DNA of 64,000 bases, from positions 42,541,897-42,605,896 of the forward strand of contig NC_034009.1 of NCBI RefSeq assembly GCF_000346465.2. Direction: 5' to 3'. Below the pieces are notes generated by a model, which did not search any database, had not been told where the DNA came from, and worked only from the letters and a program-made list of their open reading frames with translations. This DNA comes from Prunus persica (taxonomy: Eukaryota; Streptophyta; Magnoliopsida; Rosales; Rosaceae). This document shows positions 59,301-64,000 of the stretch, piece by piece. Numbering within the stretch: position 1 is the first letter of the stretch; every line of letters begins with the position of its first letter. The position numbers and the translations under genes are program-made.

Positions 59301-61549
59301 TTTTCCAATTACCCTATTAATGGTCAGATAATACTTCACAAAATATACAACCACACCCAGGAAAACTTTGTAACCCATAAACTATTATTCTAAATATTCT
59401 TCTAAAGAATGAAGATCTACTAATATTTCTGGAAATTCTTTAAAATAGAGAAATTGATATTGTTGGTTTTATACATTTGTGATACATAGTTTTCTTTCAG
59501 TTCTCGAAATGTACACAGGTTTCAGGATAAGTTTACAACAAACACAACATAACGCAGAGTATTTGCAGATATACAATTACATGTGCATACATGTAAGTCT
59601 AGAAAGAAGAACCACTTTGTGATAATTAACTTCTGACTGATTACCTCGTTGGTCCCAATCAATGCCACACCGTGCACAATGCAACATATCAAAAGAGAGA
59701 GATGGATATGGCAACTGTTTCGAAGTAAAAGAACCAATCATCGCAGGAAGACCCCTTTCAAGTGTTAGCTGAACTTGGCTTCCTGAAGCCTCATAGTTTG
59801 CAATGCACATAGTTAGGATCTGACTGGAAAAGAGATGCGCTCCAAAACTACCATAACCACATCCTATATCCAAGATGGTTCTCACCTGCAAAATTAACGT
59901 TGACACTTTCATTCATCAAAAGTGTTTATATAATACAGTTCATATGGCACAAATTCATGTTGCAGTACATCAAAGAGAAAATATACTACAAGTGATCATA
60001 ATATAACCATATTATGCTAACCGTTTTCGTAATAATCAGAATCATATAAGACTTTCTGTAAATGATCAATCATGCAAGAGAAACCAACAGATATGACGTA
60101 TATCTGTATATCTGTATTTATGTGGTATGTATGTATGTATGCACATGTACACATATAATGGCACCAAAGTCACCAGAGACACTTGGTAGAGTACCCTACG
60201 GAGTTTTAAAGTACTTTCACTCTCTTTTGGAGTTAGCGATGTAAAACATAAATGCCTTGAAACAGGTCAGACAGCTTATTACCTGAGCTGCAGTTTTCAT
60301 GCCAAAGGTGATATTTGACATATTTATCAACATGTAACTATAACTACCCAATAAAAGAGTGTGTTGATTCATTATCTTAAACTGAAAAACCTTTCATTTG
60401 GACTTGGGGTTAGGCTAGGCCCCTGCTTGTTCAATATAATTAAATGCTCTAAAAAAAATTTGCCAACAACTTGGCTAAAATTCTAAAGAGACCTGTTATA
60501 AGTGCAATAAACTACACAAGAGGGAAGACAACCAAGAAAAAGAAACGAGTTAAGAATGTTGCCATTAACATTTGGGGTCGGTTCCAACAATTCCAATCCA
60601 CTTACCCCAGCTTGTATAAAGTTAGATTCATTTCTCAGCCCTATCATTTCTGCAATTTGATGAGAGTAGTCTTCAACACCATCAAACATCAATGAGGCTG
60701 AACGGAATGAAATTTGCTCTTCTTCCAACATCATCATCCTGTATGTACAAGGAAATCCAAAATTAAAGCAAGATCAGGACAGGTTAATAAAATTATAACA
60801 CAGTTGGCTAATAAGAGAAATGTAGCTCACCTCTTGGTCAAGCTTCCAGAAGAAAGTACCTCCTGCGCAGTTATTTTCACATTTGCCACCCAGATGACAT
60901 CTCTACCAGTAGGCCACCTAAGAGGAATTTTGTACTTCACAGGTGGAAGAACTAAACAATTTTGCCTCATTCCATACTCACAATGCCGGTCATATTCATT
61001 GCCATCAGAAAGACCTAAGGCAAGATTCTCCGAAACATTGAAGCAGGGAACATGATTTTCAAACTCCTGAGGACAGAATTCCAAGTCTCTCAACCTTGAA
61101 GAACCAAGAGAAAGCTCTCCAATATGCCACAGATCGGAAACAAGTTGCTGTTGGAGTCGCCGATAACCATGGTATACGCGACCTCTTGAAGTCGTTGAGA
61201 TGGAGATTGTCCACCAAAAGGATCCAGTAAGAGCAAGAATAACAATCAATACTAAACTTAACTTCAACAGTAGCAGCGCTAACTTGTGCCGACTTCTAGG
61301 AGTACTGGCTATTAAAGGATCAGATGCAAAGCCGTTTCCAGTATTTCCATGTTTGGAAGGAGAATTGTCTGGGAAAAGTACTCGAATAGGAAACCTAAAT
61401 GCAATACTGTTGTTATCAGAAGAAGCTCTTCTTTCCAAATCTTCTTTATCTGTTTTATCTTTCATTTGGGAGTCCCAAAAATCATTGCTATTCCCGGAGA
61501 TCCGTTCCCCCGCTGCCCCAGATGAACCTCGATGCAGAGGTCTGGACAT
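56312..61549 (-). CDS. QUA2: QUASIMODO2/TSD2 Golgi pectin methyltransferase
   Basis: QUA2 (TSD2/OSU1) is a Golgi type II membrane methyltransferase needed for homogalacturonan methylation and cell adhesion. Coding exons (transcription order): 60831-61549, 60606-60738, 59645-59885, 58899-59124, 58610-58785, 58165-58468, 57368-57506 and 56312-56470; all phases agree; 698 residues, close to the Arabidopsis 684. The cytoplasmic tail starts [19 protein letters not shown]; a membrane anchor lies at about 90-112. Then [12 protein letters not shown], the SAM-binding motif [15 protein letters not shown] (from about residue 288), [76 protein letters not shown] and [18 protein letters not shown]. Ends [14 protein letters not shown]. 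The LRR/QUA2 neighbourhood parallels Arabidopsis At1g78230/78240. Confidence 0.96.
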
Positions 61550-61585
61550 TCTTAATTTCAATTGACGGAGACCAGGGAGCAAGAA

Positions 61586-62302
61586 TCTGTTCAATAAATA
61601 TAAATAAATATAAATAATCTGTATACAAGCAAAAGAAATCCAGGAAAAGCTCAAACAAAAGAGAAACAAGCTGAAACGTGAAAAGGACAGAAACCCAAAG
61701 ATGTTCTTACTTAAATCCTAAGAAAATTTCAAAACGAGAATAATCCTTCATTAAAAAAAAAAAAAAAAAAAAAAAGCTTTCTTTTTTCTGGTGAGGCCGA
61801 AACTTCATTCAAAAGAGCTGGACATAAAGATTCGATAAAACCCAGGATTGATTTCTACCTAACAAGCTTAAGTAGAGGAAAGGATAAAATGGTATCCTTG
61901 AGCATGATCATTTCCTAACTAGATCCATTAACCCAGCACCAAGAGACCCCATCAACATTCGATCATGAAAAGAATAAACCCAGAAAGGAAGACAAAGTGC
62001 AATTAAGATTTACAGAAATAAAGGGGCAGTAAAGCATATGCATTTCGGTATAACTAAAGATTTGGATCAGTTCCCTTACCGAAAAACTTAAAATTTTGGA
62101 TCACTTTCAGTTCCCAAATGAACTGGTAACAAAAGGGCAAGCTCATTTCTATTCAAAATTCACTTTTAAAGACCCAGAAAAACAAGTTGAGCAAAACCCA
62201 TTTGAGATCAATCCACAACTTAACCAAAAATAGTGGCTACTTAAACTGCAATAGAGCCAAATGTAGCAAAAGTCAGAAGCAGTAGCAGAAGAAAAACAGT
62301 AC
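61586..62302 (-). other. 5' UTR intron of QUA2
   Basis: On the minus strand a donor (AAAAAG|GTACTG) at 62302 and an acceptor (TATTGAACAG) ending at 61587 bound a leader intron of about 716 bp. It contains a poly(A) tract of about 23 bases (61752-61774). The upstream noncoding exon carries a (GA)13 run. Confidence 0.55.
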
Positions 62303-62511
62303 CTTTTTAATTAGGGGAAGAGCAGAGGAGAGGTGATGGATAAAGGGAATAAACAGTAAGAAAAGCCAAGAAATTCTTGGACATCAGTATGAATCCATAG
62401 CTAGACTTGCTTGTCTTGGTCTGCTTATGCCACAAACGCTTGTTCTACAGTGAGACTCCGATTACATCTCACTTGGGTCTCTTCCTCCCACTTTGCTCAA
62501 TGCTTTAGCTT

Positions 62512-62537
62512 AGAGAGAGAGAGAGAGAGAGAGAGAG
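62512..62537 (+). repeat. (GA)13 microsatellite in the QUA2 leader
   Basis: GA run in or near the first noncoding exon or promoter of QUA2 (CT on the transcribed strand), similar in placement to the runs upstream of CRY1 and 14-3-3. Confidence 0.85.
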
Positions 62538-62539
62538 TT

Positions 62540-63850
62540 GAGAGAGTGAGGAGATTTTGTACCGATCCAATCACGACAGAGCTCGTGAAAATTGAATACT
62601 ATGTATGATATGTAATATGAAAAAGAAATATACACAACTGTAGAGAGAAAGTATAAATATTAATTTATTTTATATAATCGTTCATAATAAATGCTGGGTT
62701 ATATGATATCATATACATAGTGAACACGCTATGTCTTCTTACCATGCAGAGTGCACCGCCGCTGTAAATTCTCACTTTATTATTTTATGTCACAAATAAA
62801 ACCCCAATTCCCACAATTCCACGTTAAATTCTGGTGGGAAGAGAAAGTGTGGCAACATGGTCTTCCACGAAAGAGACCTCTCCTTCCCCCTATTTTCGCT
62901 CTACAATTTGGCATCACTAGTCTTTCTCTTTGGACTCGAAACTGGTTTGGTATGCGAAAAGTTTGGGACAAATTTAAAGGGTTATCTTCCTTTTTTACAT
63001 ACATATAATATTAACATTGAAATGTTATGAACGCGTGACAAATAAGTTTTTTTTCAGATGATCGTTATAAAATAGATGATTTATGACTTCGGTAAGTAAA
63101 TTTAAATTGTTGTGTGATCTTTACTTGTTGAATCAACTTTTAGACATTAAACAGATATGATTTCACTTTTAAAAATTCTTGTGAGAAAACACAGCTAATT
63201 TTCAAATTAAAGAAATGTTTTTTTTATACCAAAAAAACCTTGCCCTGAAAATGTTTTAAGACTATGGAATGGATGGGCTTTTTGGGAAGAGTCCCCACTC
63301 AATCTTCCAAAATCCAAAGAATTGAATTTCTCTTTATAGAAAGCAAAGGGAGGAATTTACTAGCTGACCTCCTCTGTGGCTCGTGTCCATCTAGGCTATG
63401 TGCAAAGGTAGATCTGAGCAGTCTGTGACCCTTAATTTAATAAGATTGTTTTATGGATCTACAAAATAAACTTTGACTTGCCGCTGATTTGCCGGACACT
63501 TAGCCCCCCTCAAATATTTATCTAATGCCTCTAAACAATCTTATAACTCATACCAACCTGTGCACTTGCTTCAGTTCTCACTAGCTCCACTCATTTAATA
63601 TTGTACACCAACGTAGAGAAACAAACTTTCATTGTATTTTGCGGACATGAATTTAGTTAAGTTAGTTAGAATGAATGTACTCTCTATTCTACATCCGAGT
63701 TCAAAATTCTTTATATAATTTAGATTAGTTTAAAGTAAATTATCATTTATATTTTAAAAAAATAAATTTCATTTTATTTTTTTGCAGAACTAAAACTTCA
63801 ATAATGCATACTAAATAGAAACAAATACGTCAACGAGATCTATTCTAGTA
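62540..63850. other. Spacer left of the window end
   Basis: QUA2 promoter and AT-rich spacer. No gene, tRNA or inverted repeat of interest; open frames at 62751-63008 on both strands are too short and unlike any known protein. Confidence 0.45.
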
Positions 63851-63950
63851 AAAAAATATTGTAATTTATAAACAAGTGGTCTCATGTCCAAACCTCCATG
63901 ACACATTGACAGTGTATGTGAGAAAATCTCCGTTCCCTTTAACTTTGCCC
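63850..63950 (+). repeat. SINE-like repeat with tRNA box B, copy 3
   Basis: AAACAAGTGGTCTCATGTCC ... CATGACACATTGACAGTG ... TGTGAGAAAATCTCC shows the same order as 11283-11400 and 21065-21165. It runs toward the window edge and may be cut off. Confidence 0.4.
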
Positions 63951-64000
63951 TAAATAAAAAAGTGCATCTTAATTACCCTGTTCAAGTCTTGTGTTTATGC

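Noticed and set aside
12762..61549. A functional gene cluster or operon-like system for cell-wall or redox biology
   Set aside because: Only two of the genes act on pectin, strands alternate, and the families are housekeeping genes in conserved eudicot order.

Overview
This is plant nuclear DNA. The genes have short exons, GT-AG introns and AT-rich introns and spacers, and they encode eudicot families (cryptochrome 1, 14-3-3 omicron, QUASIMODO2, an MBD8-like protein, a PORR-domain protein). CT/GA microsatellites and MITE/SINE-like repeats are scattered between them. The proteins look like those of a woody rosid, most likely Rosaceae (Prunus/Malus type). That placement is impression rather than proof. 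No bacterial, viral or organellar block is seen.

Layout. 1-5300: 5' microsatellite and the blue-light receptor gene CRY1 (+). 5900-7070: broken NIP-type aquaporin (-). 7.1-12.3 kb: gene-poor spacer with a dead reverse-transcriptase RNase H fragment. 12.3-16.5 kb: PP2C phosphatase (+). 17.3-19.1 kb: small unrecognised protein behind a telo-box/TATA promoter (+). 19.5-23.0 kb: a 1.5 kb TIR transposon with about 170 bp arms, then a small palindromic MITE. 23.6-26.0 kb: alpha/beta-hydrolase (+). 26.45-27.66 kb: intronless pectin acetylesterase, probably a retrocopy (+). 28.3-31.75 kb: 14-3-3 omicron (-). 32.9-35.7 kb: NSE3/MAGE subunit of SMC5/6 (+). 36.85-38.9 kb: APR-like thioredoxin-fold membrane protein (-). 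41.6-45.9 kb: MBD8-like AT-hook protein (-). 49-52.2 kb: leucine-rich-repeat protein (+). 53.9-55.1 kb: PORR organelle RNA-binding protein (-). 56.3-62.5 kb: QUA2/TSD2 Golgi pectin methyltransferase (-). 62.6-64 kb: spacer.

These are ordinary independently transcribed plant genes, not an operon. The order PP2C, 14-3-3, NSE3, APR-like matches, from memory, Arabidopsis At1g34750-At1g34780. The LRR and QUA2 genes match the neighbours At1g78230/At1g78240. The window therefore looks like ancestral eudicot gene order with later insertions: the retrocopy, the small-protein gene and the transposons. Two loci (pectin acetylesterase and QUA2) act on pectin, but nothing suggests a functional cluster. 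I found no convincing new biological system. The most unusual points are the intron that appears to straddle the CRY1 stop codon without changing the protein, the intronless pectin acetylesterase beside LTR-like repeats, and the 14-3-3 reading frame that stays open through a (GA)24 repeat upstream of its start.
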